Positions 1 to 9,833 are shown, counted from the stretch's first letter. The stretch: DNA of 64,000 nt from Pseudomonas laurentiana (GCF_014648275.1 NZ_BMQU01000015.1:62001-126000), one strand, 5' to 3'. Notes: generated by a model from the letters alone, not told the origin. Made by a program: numbers and translations.

Positions 1-1167
1 CAGTGGGCCGATGCCGACCCCGAGCAGTGTGCTGACGATGGTTTGCAGGGCCATGGCCGTACCGCGTCGGTTGGACGGTACCAACTGTGTGACGAGGTTG
101 TAGGACGGTGCTACCCACCAAACGGCGAAGAAGCTGTAGAGCGCACACCACACCATTGCCGTTGGAATCGGCACGCTGCCCAGCGTCATCAGCAGGGTGT
201 CGGGCCAGAGCAGGTAGGTGCTCAGGGTGGTGATAGCAGTCAAATGGCCCAGCACCGGAATCGAGAGTTGCCAGTGCGGGTTGCGTCGACTCAGGCGGTC
301 GCTCAACCAGCCGCTGAACAGGCCGCCGACCCCGGCGGCGGTGCCACAGATGACCCCGGCCAACAGGCCGGCATGTTGCAGTGAGAGGCCGTGGGAACGC
401 ACCAGGAAACTGGTGTTCCACATGCCGATGGCGTAGGAACTGAGCGTGGTCAGGCCGCCCGCCAGAATCAGGCAGCGATAGGCCGGTAGCGCCCATAGCT
501 TGCGCGCTTCAGCGCCCATGCTGAGCAGTGGTGCGTGGGCCGGGGCAGGGCTCAGGTCCCAGCGTCCCCGCACCGGGTCGCGCACCACAATGGCCATGAC
601 TGCGGCAAACAACAGGGCTGGCAGGCCAAGGGCAATGAATGCGGTACGCCAGCCATACACTTCGACCACCCAGGCACCGATACTCAAGCCGATGATCGAG
701 GAAAACGTAGGGGCTGCGGTGAAGCAACTGATGGCGAGTGAACGTCGATGAGGTGGATACAGGTCGGCGATCAAGGACAGGGATGCCGAGGTCGTCGGTG
801 ACTCGCTCACCGCGACCAGCATCCGGGCAATGGCCAGCACCAGAAAGCTGCCGGCCAGTCCGCAGGCCATTGTCGCTAGCGCCCAGAGCAGGCACGACAG
901 CGCGAGCAGGCGAGTGCGCGGCAGACGATCCACCAGGCGTCCGGCCGGTAAGCCCATGAGCGCATACACCGCCGCGAAGGCCAGCCCGGAGATCAGGCCC
1001 ATGGCGGTGTCGCCGACCCCGAACTCCGCCTTGATCGGCTCAATCATCACTGCCAGGATCTGGCGCCCGACAAAGTTGTCGGCGAATACCAGTGCCAGCA
1101 GCAACAACAAGCCGTGGCTTCGCCAGCCGACCGAGTTGGTCGGCATGACGTGTGCGTCGGCCGTCAT
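1..1167 (-). CDS. MFS transporter, C-terminus beyond window
   Basis: The minus strand reads open from an ATG at 1167 to base 1, giving 389 codons without a stop, so the C-terminus lies outside the window. The protein begins MTADAHVMPTNSVGWRSHG and runs straight into hydrophobic helices. The motif GLPAGRLVDRLPR between the second and third helices is the MFS signature loop, and GGLFSGWLSDRLSRR is the matching loop of the second half. This points to a spinster-like MFS permease of about 420-450 residues in the inner membrane. Its ATG overlaps the stop of the flavin reductase gene (ATGA), so the two are translationally coupled and cotranscribed. The context suggests transport of the compound, or of a breakdown product, handled by the neighbouring catabolic genes. 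The substrate cannot be read from the sequence. Confidence 0.85.
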   Translation of the reverse strand, partial: MTADAHVMPTNSVGWRSHGLLLLLALVFADNFVGRQILAVMIEPIKAEFGVGDTAMGLISGLAFAAVYALMGLPAGRLVDRLPRTRLLALSCLLWALATMACGLAGSFLVLAIARMLVAVSESPTTSASLSLIADLYPPHRRSLAISCFTAAPTFSSIIGLSIGAWVVEVYGWRTAFIALGLPALLFAAVMAIVVRDPVRGRWDLSPAPAHAPLLSMGAEARKLWALPAYRCLILAGGLTTLSSYAIGMWNTSFLVRSHGLSLQHAGLLAGVICGTAAGVGGLFSGWLSDRLSRRNPHWQLSIPVLGHLTAITTLSTYLLWPDTLLMTLGSVPIPTAMVWCALYSFFAVWWVAPSYNLVTQLVPSNRRGTAMALQTIVSTLLGVGIGPL

Positions 1168-2147
1168 CGTGGCGCCCAGAGGTCGGGCAAGCCGGGGTCG
1201 CTCACTACAATCAGGCGTTTGAGCAAGACCTTGAGCGCTTGCGCGTCGGCGCTGCCGAGCTTGGCCGACAGCTCTTCCTCCACCACCTTGGCCAATGCCA
1301 GCTGTTGCAGCGACAGCTCACGGCCGTTTGCCGTGAGTACGAAACGCAACTGATCGGCATCACCCTCGATTGCTACCAGATGCTGGCGCTCGAGAAAACG
1401 CATACCGGCCAGTGTGACTTCATGGCCGGTGTAGCTGACAAAGGTGTTGATTTCCTCAAGGCTCAGGTTGTCGCGGATACACAGCACCGACAGTATGAAA
1501 AAGGCCTGTTCGTCCAACTGCTGGTTGCTCACCATGCGCCGCAGGGTATTGAGCACCTGGTAGTGCCCGCGCCCGAGCAGGTAGCCGAGCAGGTCTTCGG
1601 TGTAGCTGCATTCCGGTGGTGGCGGGGTGGTTGCCAGGCGCAACTCACTGCGCGGCTTGCGGGTGGCCAGCGCATACTGGCCACTCTGGAATGCCAGCGG
1701 CGCCCGGTCGCTGTGATCGAAGGCCAGCACTTCCCCGACAAAAATCACATGGTCGCCGCCTTCATACTGGAAGGCGGTACGGCATTGAAAGCGTGCGGTG
1801 CAGTCCTGCAGCAGGGGCGCCTCGCTGACGCCATTGTCGAGTTGGACTTCGGCGAACTTGTCCTCGCCCTGTGTGGCGAAGCGCCCCGAGAGTTTTTCCT
1901 GCTCGGTGGACAGGACATGCACATTCCAGTGCTTGCCGTTGCTGAAGACCGGCAGGCTGCGGGCGTTCTTCGACAGGCTCCAGAGCACCAGCGGCGGGTT
2001 GAGCGATACCGAGTTGAAGCTGTTGGCAGTGATCCCCACAGGTGAGCCGTCCTCGGCCTGGGTCGTGATGATCGTGACCCCGGTAGTGAAGGTACCGAGC
2101 GCGGCGCGGAAGGCCTGGGGATCGAAGCTGGCATTTTGCATAGCCAT
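1164..2147 (-). CDS. Flavin reductase with C-terminal MarR-like domain
   Basis: The first 170 residues form a flavin reductase domain of the split-barrel type (FRALGTFTTGVTIITT, GITANSFNSVSLNPPLVLWS). The last 140 residues, from about LLGYLLGRGHYQVLNTLRR, look like a MarR winged-helix region. This two-domain layout is that of the C1 reductase of p-hydroxyphenylacetate hydroxylase, where the MarR-like part senses the phenolic substrate and stimulates FMN reduction. The partner oxygenase is not in the window. The start at 2147 (MAMQNASF) is chosen because GAGG lies 6 bases upstream; an open extension to 2210 has no better site. It is divergent from the aldehyde dehydrogenase gene, and a palindromic operator lies between them. 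The role as reductase for a flavin-dependent monooxygenase is inferred from the family. Confidence 0.8.
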   Translation of the reverse strand: MAMQNASFDPQAFRAALGTFTTGVTIITTQAEDGSPVGITANSFNSVSLNPPLVLWSLSKNARSLPVFSNGKHWNVHVLSTEQEKLSGRFATQGEDKFAEVQLDNGVSEAPLLQDCTARFQCRTAFQYEGGDHVIFVGEVLAFDHSDRAPLAFQSGQYALATRKPRSELRLATTPPPPECSYTEDLLGYLLGRGHYQVLNTLRRMVSNQQLDEQAFFILSVLCIRDNLSLEEINTFVSYTGHEVTLAGMRFLERQHLVAIEGDADQLRFVLTANGRELSLQQLALAKVVEEELSAKLGSADAQALKVLLKRLIVVSDPGLPDLWAPR

Positions 2148-2241
2148 GATAGACCTCATGGAGTGGAGTTTTCGTGTGGCCAGTATTGGTCGCCGCAGGG
2201 CGCTGTACATCGTCTCAACGGACTAACGCTTTTGTTCGACT

Positions 2242-2259
2242 CTCGTCCGATCGGACGAG
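2242..2259. promoter_or_regulatory. Perfect 18-bp palindrome, putative repressor operator
   Basis: CTCGTCCGATCGGACGAG is a perfect 9+9 inverted repeat in the divergent promoter region of the flavin reductase and aldehyde dehydrogenase genes. Related sites occur at 5500, 10784 and 20759, each ahead of a catabolic gene. The form fits a dimeric TetR-type repressor, but no such regulator is in the window. Confidence 0.65.
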
Positions 2260-2346
2260 GCGCCGGGCGCCAGCCCGCGACTAGTGTGGCCCCATGCGCA
2301 TCAGGCGCTTCCGGGCCTTGGGGCCAGTACCAGCGAGGGGACACGA

Positions 2347-3783
2347 ATGAGTTCAGCGACGTCATCCGTACAAACGCTTTCGAGCCTGTTATCCCGGCAG
2401 AGAGAGGCCTTCAACAGTGCCGGTGCGGTCAGTGCCGCTGAGCGCCGAGGGCGTATCCAGCGGGTGATCGATTTGCTGGTGCGCCATCACGGCGTGTTGA
2501 CCGAAGCGATGGATCTGGATTTCGGTGGCAGGCCTGCCGGCTTTTCCCTGATGAACGATGTACTGGGCTCCCTGGCATCGCTCAAGCATGCCCGGGACAA
2601 CCTGCATGCCTGGATGCAGGACGAGCCGCGCCAACCCTTTGCGCCCTACGATCAACTGGGTGCCAAGGCCTGGATCATGTATCAGCCCAAGGGGACAGTC
2701 GGCATCCTTGGTACCTGGAACGCCCCGCTGTTTACCTTGTTCAGCCCGCTGGCTTCGGCGCTGGCGGCCGGCAACCGGGCAATTCTCAAACCGTCGGAAG
2801 TCGTGCCGCGTACCGCGCAGTTGGTAGCGCAGTTGTGTGCCGAGCACCTTGACCCCCTGGAGGTCGCAGTGGTCACGGGGGGCGCTGAGCTGGCGGAAGG
2901 CTTCACCGCCCAGCCGTTTGACCACATGGTGTTCACCGGCAGTACCGCGATTGGCCGCTCGGTCATGCGCAATGCCGCGCAGAATCTGGTGCCGGTGACG
3001 TTGGAGTTGGGCGGCAAGTCGCCAGTGATCATCGGGCGCAGTGCCGACCTGAACAAGGCGGCCTTCAGCATTGCAGCCGCCAAAGCCTGCAATGGCGGAC
3101 AGATCTGCATCAACCCCGATCTGGTGTACGTACCGACAGCGCAGCTTGAAACCTTCCTCGACGCCCTGCGCAGTGCTTACTGCGAGCTCAATCCGTCGGT
3201 TGCCGGCAACCCGGATGTCGTCGCGGTGGTCAACCAGCGGCACCTGGCGCGTGTCGAAGGCTATGTGCAGGAAGCCCAGGCCCTGGGGGCCCGAATCGAA
3301 AGCCTGCCCGAAGTGCTGACGGCCGATAGCGAGGACCGTCGCCGGCCCCTGCGAGTGGTGGTCAATCCGCCGCGTGACAGCCAGATCATGCGTGAAGAAA
3401 TCTTCGGCCCGGCCATGGTAGTGCTCACGTATGAGGACCTCGACGTGGTGATCGCCGATATCAACGCCCGGCCACGTCCGCTGGCGTTGTACTACTTTGG
3501 CGAGGATCAACAGGAACAGCAGCGGGTACTGGAGCACACCCTGTCGGGCGGAGTCACCGTCAACGACGTCATGATGCACGCGGCGATGCACGACGCGCCG
3601 TTCGGTGGTGTGGGCGCCTCGGGCATGGGGCATTACCACGGCCGCGAAGGCTTCCTTGAGTTCAGTCACGTGCGCACGGTGTTCAAGGCGCCTGCACATG
3701 ACCCGCGCCGTGAGTGGGGCGTGCTGCCGCCCTATGGCGAGCACTACCTTGCGGCCATGACAGCCATGGTCACTGCCGACTGA
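2347..3783 (+). CDS. Aldehyde dehydrogenase, coniferyl-aldehyde-dehydrogenase type
   Basis: The protein has 478 residues and the class 3 / coniferyl aldehyde dehydrogenase (CalB-like) layout. It shows the NAD(P)-fold stretch [16 protein letters not shown], the catalytic glutamate in [10 protein letters not shown], the nucleophile cysteine in NGGQICIN, and [15 protein letters not shown]. It should oxidise an aldehyde to an acid with NAD(P)+ in the cytoplasm. In bile-salt-degrading Pseudomonas, an aldehyde dehydrogenase (Sad) oxidises the aldehyde released by side-chain retro-aldol cleavage. The Ltp2-like gene downstream makes such a role plausible here, though it remains inference. The start at 2347 has GAGGGG 7 bases upstream. 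It is the first gene of a plus-strand run behind the operator at 2242. Confidence 0.85.
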   Translation: MSSATSSVQTLSSLLSRQREAFNSAGAVSAAERRGRIQRVIDLLVRHHGVLTEAMDLDFGGRPAGFSLMNDVLGSLASLKHARDNLHAWMQDEPRQPFAPYDQLGAKAWIMYQPKGTVGILGTWNAPLFTLFSPLASALAAGNRAILKPSEVVPRTAQLVAQLCAEHLDPLEVAVVTGGAELAEGFTAQPFDHMVFTGSTAIGRSVMRNAAQNLVPVTLELGGKSPVIIGRSADLNKAAFSIAAAKACNGGQICINPDLVYVPTAQLETFLDALRSAYCELNPSVAGNPDVVAVVNQRHLARVEGYVQEAQALGARIESLPEVLTADSEDRRRPLRVVVNPPRDSQIMREEIFGPAMVVLTYEDLDVVIADINARPRPLALYYFGEDQQEQQRVLEHTLSGGVTVNDVMMHAAMHDAPFGGVGASGMGHYHGREGFLEFSHVRTVFKAPAHDPRREWGVLPPYGEHYLAAMTAMVTAD

Positions 3784-3802
3784 TTGTGCATGGGGCGCTT
3801 GC

Positions 3803-5494
3803 ATGAGCGTCTCGTCGCCTGTACGAGGTTTACCGTTGCTTATGTTCAACGCGATCACTATTGCCCAGCGCCTGTGGTTCTGGGCGTTGTTGGCCACACT
3901 GTTGTTTATCGTCGCAGTCGGTTTTGGTGGCTATGGCCTGCAACAGGCCCGCGACAGTCTTCGGGCTATCAATGAAGACAATCTGGCGACCCTGCTCACC
4001 TTTGGTGAAGTCCAGCACCGTCTCGACGAAGGTCGGCGGCTGGCGTTGCTTGCTATTCAGCATGACCCGGAAGGCCCACTGGTAGCAGCGTTCGATCGCT
4101 CAATCGATGTGACGCTTGCAGCCATCGAAGCCAACAATCAGGCGCTCGCACAGGTGTGGGCCGATTACCGTCAGCGCCCCCTCTCCAACGACGAGCAGCA
4201 GGCGGCCGTGGCCTTTGATAGCCATTACCAGGCCTGGTTGGGTGAGCTGGAGCTGCTCCTGGAATCCTTGCGTGCGGGTGACTATCGACTGTCTGGCATC
4301 ATTTCATTCCTGCGCATGGCCGAACCCGCGGGCGATGCGGCGGGTATTGAACTGGGCAAGCTGCAGGCGCTGCAGAAGGAAGCGGCGGCGCAGGCCTACG
4401 AAGTGGCCCAGCAACGCTACCGCTCGACCCTGCTGGCCTACCTGGCGTTGGCCGTGGTGGGGGTTCTGGCCGGCAGTGTTACCGCGTTCTCGACCTTGAG
4501 GCGCCTGAAACGGGCTTTTGCCCAGGCGGGTGCCAGTGTGCGAGCGATTGCCAGGGGTGACCTGTCGCAGCCTATCGAGGTCAATGGGCGCGATGAGTTT
4601 GCCCGGATGCTGAGCGATATCGCGACCATGCGCGACAGCCTGCACGGGTTGATCTCGCAGATGCGCTCGTTGGTGCAGCGTGTCAGTCACGAAGCGGCAC
4701 ACATGGCGGAATCGGCAGAGCTGGCCTCATTGGCTGCGCAGCAGCAGGCTGACGCCGTGCGCGGTATTTCCGGTGCGGTCGAGCAACTGTCAGGTTCGAT
4801 CAGCGAGGTCGACACCCACGTTGGGGTTTCGCGCAACATCACGCAGCATTCAGCGGGGCGCTCGGGCAAAAGCGAAGGCTTTATTCGCGATATGGCCCAT
4901 GAAATGAACCGCATCAGCGAGGTGATCAGCGAAACCGCCGTGCATATCCGCGAGCTGGAGGTGTTTTCCGGCGAAATCAGTACGGTGCTGAATGTCATCC
5001 GCAGCATTGCCGAGCAGACCAACCTGCTGGCACTGAACGCCGCCATCGAGGCCGCGAGGGCTGGAGAGCAGGGCCGCGGCTTTGCCGTAGTGGCCGATGA
5101 GGTCAGGCTGTTGGCGCAACGTACGGCCCGTTCGATTGGTGAAATCGACCTCACGGTGCAGCGCATCCAGGAAGGGACCCAGGCGGTGGTCGGCGGCATG
5201 GACCGGGTCGTCAGCCGTGTGCGCGATGGTGTGGGCCTGGCACAGGAGGCCGGCGACTCGGTGGCGCAGATTCGCAGTGGCACCGAGGACGTGATTCGAA
5301 GCGTCGACACAATTGCCGTGGTGATCACCGAACAGGTACGGGTTACCCAGGAAATGGTTGCCCGCGTCGAGAGCGTCTCGGCCGGCACGGGCGCGCTCTC
5401 GGCCAATGCGGGCCGCAGTGCCGCGACAGCCTCTGACCTGGAGCAGTTGGCGCGGGCATTGGATCAGTTGTCCGCCCGGTTCAATGTCGTCTGA
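3803..5494 (+). CDS. Methyl-accepting chemotaxis protein
   Basis: An N-terminal membrane helix ([19 protein letters not shown]) is followed by a periplasmic region of about 160 residues, predicted helical, that fits a four-helix-bundle sensor. A second helix ([17 protein letters not shown]), a HAMP-like region, and a signalling domain follow. The conserved hairpin tip is present ([18 protein letters not shown], then [17 protein letters not shown]). The protein would signal through CheW/CheA to the flagellar motor. It begins 19 bases after the aldehyde dehydrogenase and ends just before an operator, so it is embedded in the catabolic island. This suggests it senses the pathway substrate or a product. 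An alternative start is M14 at 3842, which begins MFNAITIAQ in the usual manner of these receptors; neither start has a strong ribosome binding site. Confidence 0.88.
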   Translation: MSVSSPVRGLPLLMFNAITIAQRLWFWALLATLLFIVAVGFGGYGLQQARDSLRAINEDNLATLLTFGEVQHRLDEGRRLALLAIQHDPEGPLVAAFDRSIDVTLAAIEANNQALAQVWADYRQRPLSNDEQQAAVAFDSHYQAWLGELELLLESLRAGDYRLSGIISFLRMAEPAGDAAGIELGKLQALQKEAAAQAYEVAQQRYRSTLLAYLALAVVGVLAGSVTAFSTLRRLKRAFAQAGASVRAIARGDLSQPIEVNGRDEFARMLSDIATMRDSLHGLISQMRSLVQRVSHEAAHMAESAELASLAAQQQADAVRGISGAVEQLSGSISEVDTHVGVSRNITQHSAGRSGKSEGFIRDMAHEMNRISEVISETAVHIRELEVFSGEISTVLNVIRSIAEQTNLLALNAAIEAARAGEQGRGFAVVADEVRLLAQRTARSIGEIDLTVQRIQEGTQAVVGGMDRVVSRVRDGVGLAQEAGDSVAQIRSGTEDVIRSVDTIAVVITEQVRVTQEMVARVESVSAGTGALSANAGRSAATASDLEQLARALDQLSARFNVV

Positions 5495-5499
5495 CGGGT

Positions 5500-5517
5500 C
5501 TAGTCCGCTTTGACGAT
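5500..5517. promoter_or_regulatory. Putative operator, imperfect copy of the 2242 palindrome
   Basis: CTAGTCCGCTTTGACGAT matches 13-14 of 18 positions of the perfect palindrome at 2242 and keeps both GTCCG and GACGA. It sits 6 bases after the chemoreceptor stop and ahead of the flavoprotein gene. It covers a possible TTG/ATG start at 5510-5518, which argues that translation of the flavoprotein starts further down, at 5618. Confidence 0.5.
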
Positions 5518-5617
5518 GAGAGCGCCCCGGTCAGCCCCGATCATGGGGCGCACACCGCCAGCGTCCCCGTATCGTCGTCGGCGGTCTTTCCTGACCTCAG
5601 CTAATGGCATAACAACA

Positions 5618-7327
5618 ATGACGGCTCAAGTTCAGTCTCAAACCCACTACGACGTGATCGTCGTCGGTTCGGGTGCAGGTGCGATGACGTCGGCAGTCTT
5701 CCTCGCCGACCAGGGTTTCAGCGTGCTGATCGTGGAAAAAAGCGACAAGTACGGTGGTACTTCGGCGATTTCCGGCGGTGGGATCTGGATCCCGAACAAT
5801 CACTATTTTGCTCGCCAGGGCGGCAACGACAGCTTCGAGCTGGCGATGCGCTACCTCAAGGCCGCCGCTGGCGAGCACGTCGATGACGCGCGCCTGCAGG
5901 CCTACCTGGACAATGCGCCAAAGATGATTGAGGCGCTGACCCGTACCAGTCGGGTGCGTTATGCAGTGGCTGCCAAGTACCCGGACTACTACCCGCATTT
6001 GCCCGGTTCGCTGCCTGGAGGGCGTACCCTCGACCCCGAGTTGTTCGACACCAGTGTGCTTGGCGAGGAGCTGGATAACCTGCGCAAACCGTCACCCTCG
6101 ACCTTGCTGATGGGGCGCATTGCCTGGACTGCACGGCATGCACACAAGGCCATGGCCCGCAGCTTCGGCTGGCGCTGGCTGATCATGGGGCTGATGCTGC
6201 GCTACAAGCTGGACTTCAAATGGCGGCGCAAAAGTAAATTCGATCGCCGAGCGGCCCTCGGCAGTTCGTTGGTGGCATCGCTGCGTCGCTCGCTGATGGA
6301 CCGTAACGTGCCGTTGTGGCTGAACACCGATTTTCGTGGGTTGCTCACGGAGCAGGGGCGGGTCACCGGGGTCACGGTGCAACGTGACGGTCAGGAAAAG
6401 CAGCTGCATGCCCGTTACGGGGTGATTCTCGGCTCTGGTGGCTTCGAGCAGAACCAGGCATTGCGCGAGCACTACCTGCCCAAGCCAACCCGCATGGCCT
6501 GGAGTGCAACGCCACCGGGCAACAACACGGGGGCTGCACTAGAGGCCGGATTGGCCCAGGGCGCAGCAACCGCGTTGATGGACTGGGCCTGGTGGGCGCC
6601 GACCATCGCCGTGCCGGGTGAGGAAAAACCACGGGGCATCTTTGCCGAGCGGGCATTCCCCGGGGCAATCGTGGTCAACGGCCAGGGGCAACGCTTCGTC
6701 AACGAAGCGGCTCCGTACCTCGAGTTCGTCGATGCCATGCACCGCGATAACCAGCGTACAGGCGGAAAGTCGGTGCCGGCCTGGGTGATTTTTGACGGGC
6801 ATTTCCGCTTCCACTACGCCATGGGGCCGTTGATGCCGGCCCAGGTCATGCCTGACAGTCGTCTGCGCAAAGAGTGGTTGAACACCTTGTACTGGAAGGC
6901 CGACACCCTGGCGCAACTGGCCGAACAGATCGGCGTCGATGCGGTGGGCCTTGAACACACCGTGGACAAGGTCAACGAGTATGCGCGCACCGGCAAGGAC
7001 GTGGATTTCGACCGTGGCGGCAACGTGTTCGACCGCTACTACGGCGATTGCAATATCAAACCCAACCCGTGCCTGGCGCCCTTGCGCAAAGGGCCGTACT
7101 ACGCCATGCGCCTGGATGCCGGCGACATCGGTACCAAGGGCGGCTTGCTGACCAACGAGCATGCGCAAGTGGTGCGCGATAACGGTACGCCCATCGACGG
7201 CTTGTACGCGATCGGCAACTGCTCCGCTTCCGTGATGGGTACCAGTTATCCGGGGGCGGGCGGCACCCTCGGGCCGGCGATGACGTTCGCCTATGTCGCT
7301 GCCAACCACCTCGCCAGCCAGCGTTAG
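5618..7327 (+). CDS. FAD-dependent 3-ketosteroid delta1-dehydrogenase-like protein
   Basis: This 569-residue flavoprotein has the FAD-binding motif VVGSGAGAMTSA at residues 15-26, the GGTSAISGGGIWIP segment, and SYPGAGGTLGPAM near residue 544. In 3-ketosteroid-delta1-dehydrogenases the C-terminal Tyr-Pro-Gly-x-Gly segment carries a catalytic tyrosine and an oxyanion glycine, and both are present. The expected reaction is flavin-dependent desaturation of ring A of a 3-oxo steroid or a similar cyclic ketone. The start at 5618 (MTAQVQSQTHYD) is chosen because it lies shortly before the Rossmann motif and because the upstream starts overlap an operator. No good ribosome binding site is visible. 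The stop is followed after 8 bases by a second flavoprotein of the same superfamily. The true substrate is not proven. Confidence 0.8.
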   Translation: MTAQVQSQTHYDVIVVGSGAGAMTSAVFLADQGFSVLIVEKSDKYGGTSAISGGGIWIPNNHYFARQGGNDSFELAMRYLKAAAGEHVDDARLQAYLDNAPKMIEALTRTSRVRYAVAAKYPDYYPHLPGSLPGGRTLDPELFDTSVLGEELDNLRKPSPSTLLMGRIAWTARHAHKAMARSFGWRWLIMGLMLRYKLDFKWRRKSKFDRRAALGSSLVASLRRSLMDRNVPLWLNTDFRGLLTEQGRVTGVTVQRDGQEKQLHARYGVILGSGGFEQNQALREHYLPKPTRMAWSATPPGNNTGAALEAGLAQGAATALMDWAWWAPTIAVPGEEKPRGIFAERAFPGAIVVNGQGQRFVNEAAPYLEFVDAMHRDNQRTGGKSVPAWVIFDGHFRFHYAMGPLMPAQVMPDSRLRKEWLNTLYWKADTLAQLAEQIGVDAVGLEHTVDKVNEYARTGKDVDFDRGGNVFDRYYGDCNIKPNPCLAPLRKGPYYAMRLDAGDIGTKGGLLTNEHAQVVRDNGTPIDGLYAIGNCSASVMGTSYPGAGGTLGPAMTFAYVAANHLASQR

Positions 7328-7335
7328 GAGCCGTC

Positions 7336-9033
7336 ATGGACATGTCTGACAACAGCACCTGTACGGCGATTCAAGCGCCATTGCGCGTCGCCGACAGCAG
7401 TACCGTGAAGTGGGATGAGCAGTGTGATGTGCTGATCATCGGTTGGGGAGCAGCCGGTGCCTGTGCGGCGCTGGAGGCCCGTGCCAATGGCGCCGATGTG
7501 CTGATCGCCGACCGTTTTACCGGCGGCGGAGCCAGTGCCAAGAGCGGTGGTGTCGTGTATGCCGGCGGGGGTACGCGGTATCAGCAGGCGGCAGGCTTCA
7601 CTGATACCCCCGAGGCGATGTTCGACTACCTCAAGCATGAAACCCAGGGTGTGGTCAGTGACGAGACCTTGCGACGCTTCTGTGCGGACAGTGTGGCCAA
7701 CCTTGACTGGTTGGAGAGTCACGGTGCTCCTTACGGCCATCAAATGCCTCCGGGTGGCAAGACCTCTTATCCACCTGATGGTTACTTCCTCTACTACTCC
7801 GGCAACGAGCTGGTGCCGCAGCACGGCGGTCCGTTGCCACCGGCGCCGCGGGGGCATCGCACCGTTGGCAAGGGGCAGTGCGGTGCGGTGCTGTATGCGC
7901 ACCTCCAGGCGGCCTGCCTGCGTGCCGGCGTGCGGCCACTGCTGCAATCAGCCGCCAAGCGCCTGGTGCTCGACCAGGAGGGCCGGGTGATCGGTGCCGA
8001 GCTGTGGTGCCTGCCGCCGGGCAGCCAGCAAGCGAAGCTGCACGCCCGATGGGCCGCCCGTGCCGAGCGTTTGCAGAACTTTTCCCCGGCCTACTGTGAC
8101 GCCTTACGCCAGCGGCTCAGTCGGTTGGAGCGCGAGTTCGCCCAGCCACGTCTGGTCAGGGCCCGGAATGGGGTGATCCTCAGCACGGGCGGATTCATCT
8201 TCAACCGTGAGTTGATCAAGCAGCACGCGCCGAAATTTCGCCGCAACTTCAAGGTGGGTGCCACGGGATGCGACGGCAGTGGCCTGCGCCTGGGCTTGAG
8301 TGTCGGCGGTGAAGGGGCTGCGCTGAATCGGGTCTCGGCCTGGCGATTCATCAATCCGCCCTACAGTTGGCACAAGGGCATTGTGGTCAATAGCCAAGGC
8401 CAGCGTTTCTGCAACGAAGAAGTCTATGGCGCGACATTGGGTCAGCCATTGATGGAGGAGCAGGGCGGCAAGGCCTGGCTGGTGCTCGATGCGCCGCTGC
8501 GCAAAAAGGCCATCCGTGAGGCGCTGTTCGGCGGTTACTGGTGGTTTCAGAGTGTTCCCGCCTTGGCGTTGATGTTGCTCAAGGTGCGCAAGGGCAAGCG
8601 TCTGGAACAACTGGCCACGGCCACCGGTATGCAGGCCAGTACCTTGCGCCAGTCGCTGCAGGCCAACAACGCCGCAGCGCGTGGTGCGGCCCCTGATCCG
8701 TTCGGCAAATCGCCGGGCGGTCGCCAGGTGCTTGAGCAGGGCCCGTTTTACGCCTGCGACATCTCGGTGACCAACCCGGTCTTCCCGTTAGGGGCATTGA
8801 CCCTGGGCGGTTTGCGGGTGGATGAAGGCAGTGGGGCGGCATTGGACGCCCAGGGGCAGCCAATCGCTGGCCTGTACGCTGCGGGGCGCACGGCCCTCGG
8901 TATTCCTTCACACCTGTATATCAGCGGCTTATCCCTGGCCGATTGCGTGTTCTCCGGGCGTCGTGCCGGGGCCGCAGCGGCCGTCAACCGTGCACAACCG
9001 ATGCAACAGAACCGCGCACACGAGATGACATGA
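7336..9033 (+). CDS. FAD-binding protein, 3-oxosteroid 4-dehydrogenase-like
   Basis: The 565-residue protein has an N-terminal dinucleotide fold (VLIIGWGAAGACAALEA, residues 32-48), the FAD-contact segment GGGASAKSGGVVYAGGG, a second FAD motif ILSTGGF, and a C-terminal LYAAGRTALGIPSHLYISG. It belongs to the fumarate reductase/KstD superfamily. It resembles the branch that contains 5beta-steroid delta4-dehydrogenases of bile-acid degraders, in which the catalytic C-terminus differs from KstD proper. Together with the preceding gene it could introduce two double bonds into one ring. Its TAGGAG ribosome binding site overlaps the upstream stop region, and it ends just before the SDR gene, so all three are likely one transcript. 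Assignment to delta4 chemistry is tentative. Confidence 0.75.
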   Translation: MDMSDNSTCTAIQAPLRVADSSTVKWDEQCDVLIIGWGAAGACAALEARANGADVLIADRFTGGGASAKSGGVVYAGGGTRYQQAAGFTDTPEAMFDYLKHETQGVVSDETLRRFCADSVANLDWLESHGAPYGHQMPPGGKTSYPPDGYFLYYSGNELVPQHGGPLPPAPRGHRTVGKGQCGAVLYAHLQAACLRAGVRPLLQSAAKRLVLDQEGRVIGAELWCLPPGSQQAKLHARWAARAERLQNFSPAYCDALRQRLSRLEREFAQPRLVRARNGVILSTGGFIFNRELIKQHAPKFRRNFKVGATGCDGSGLRLGLSVGGEGAALNRVSAWRFINPPYSWHKGIVVNSQGQRFCNEEVYGATLGQPLMEEQGGKAWLVLDAPLRKKAIREALFGGYWWFQSVPALALMLLKVRKGKRLEQLATATGMQASTLRQSLQANNAAARGAAPDPFGKSPGGRQVLEQGPFYACDISVTNPVFPLGALTLGGLRVDEGSGAALDAQGQPIAGLYAAGRTALGIPSHLYISGLSLADCVFSGRRAGAAAAVNRAQPMQQNRAHEMT

Positions 9034-9053
9034 TGACGATCAAGGAGAGCAAC

Positions 9054-9812
9054 ATGCCCGGACGGGTTCAAGGCAAGGTCGCGCTGGTCACTGGCGGGGC
9101 AAAGGGTATTGGCCGTGCCAGTGCGCGGCTGCTGGCGGCTGAAGGCGCACAGGTGCTGATCAGCGACATCGATGTCGTTGCCGGTGAGGCGCTGGCCGCC
9201 GAAATCGGCCCGGCTGCGGCGTTCATTCGCCATGACGCCAGTAGCGAGGCAGAGTGGAAACAGGTCATGGCGCACGTGCGCGAGCGCTATGGCCGCCTCG
9301 ACATCCTGCTCAACAATGCCGGCATACTGCTGAGCGGTTCCATCGAGGAAACCTCGCTGCAGGACTGGCAGAAGGTCATGCGGGTGAATGCCGACAGCGT
9401 TTTTCTCGGGTGTCGCGAAGGGATTGCACTGATGAAGGAGGGCGGTGGCTCGATCATCAACCTGTCGTCGATCGCGGCATTGGCCGGGCGTGATGATTTC
9501 ATGGCGTACAGTGCCTCCAAAGGCGCCGTGGCCGCCTTGTCGCGCTCTGTGGCAGTGCTCTGCCGACGCCGCAAGTACCGCATTCGCTGCAACACCCTGC
9601 ACCCCGATGGCGTGCTCACCGACATGACCCGCGGTGGCTTCCCCCAGGGCATCGACCCGACACGCCTGACCATCGACAGTGACCCGATGAATCGCATGTG
9701 TCTGCCCGAGGATGTGGCGGCCAGTGTTCTGTTTCTTGCCAGCGATGAGGCCCGGGCCATCAATGGTGTCGAACTGCGCATCGACAGTGGGCAGATGGTG
9801 ATGAGCATCTGA
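9054..9812 (+). CDS. SDR, 3beta/17beta-hydroxysteroid dehydrogenase-like
   Basis: This classical short-chain dehydrogenase has 252 residues. It shows TGGAKGIG (cofactor), NNAGIL, a catalytic Ser in NLSSIAAL, and YSASKGA. The stretch CRRRKYRIRCNTLHPDGV closely follows the arrangement in the 3beta/17beta-hydroxysteroid dehydrogenase of Comamonas testosteroni (Cys-Arg ... Tyr-x-Ile-Arg ... His-Pro-Asp-Gly). It probably interconverts a hydroxyl and an oxo group on the polycyclic substrate with NAD(H). The start at 9054 is chosen for AAGGAG six bases upstream; it follows the flavoprotein stop by 20 bases. A strong terminator hairpin follows it and closes this plus-strand unit. Confidence 0.82.
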   Translation: MPGRVQGKVALVTGGAKGIGRASARLLAAEGAQVLISDIDVVAGEALAAEIGPAAAFIRHDASSEAEWKQVMAHVRERYGRLDILLNNAGILLSGSIEETSLQDWQKVMRVNADSVFLGCREGIALMKEGGGSIINLSSIAALAGRDDFMAYSASKGAVAALSRSVAVLCRRRKYRIRCNTLHPDGVLTDMTRGGFPQGIDPTRLTIDSDPMNRMCLPEDVAASVLFLASDEARAINGVELRIDSGQMVMSI

Positions 9813-9833
9813 GCGTCGCGCTAGCGCTTGATT

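Noticed and set aside
2389-3897. Open frame of 502 codons antisense to the aldehyde dehydrogenase gene.
   Set aside because: It mirrors a GC-rich real gene, has no ribosome binding site and its translation shows no domain, only His/Arg/Gln-rich sequence.
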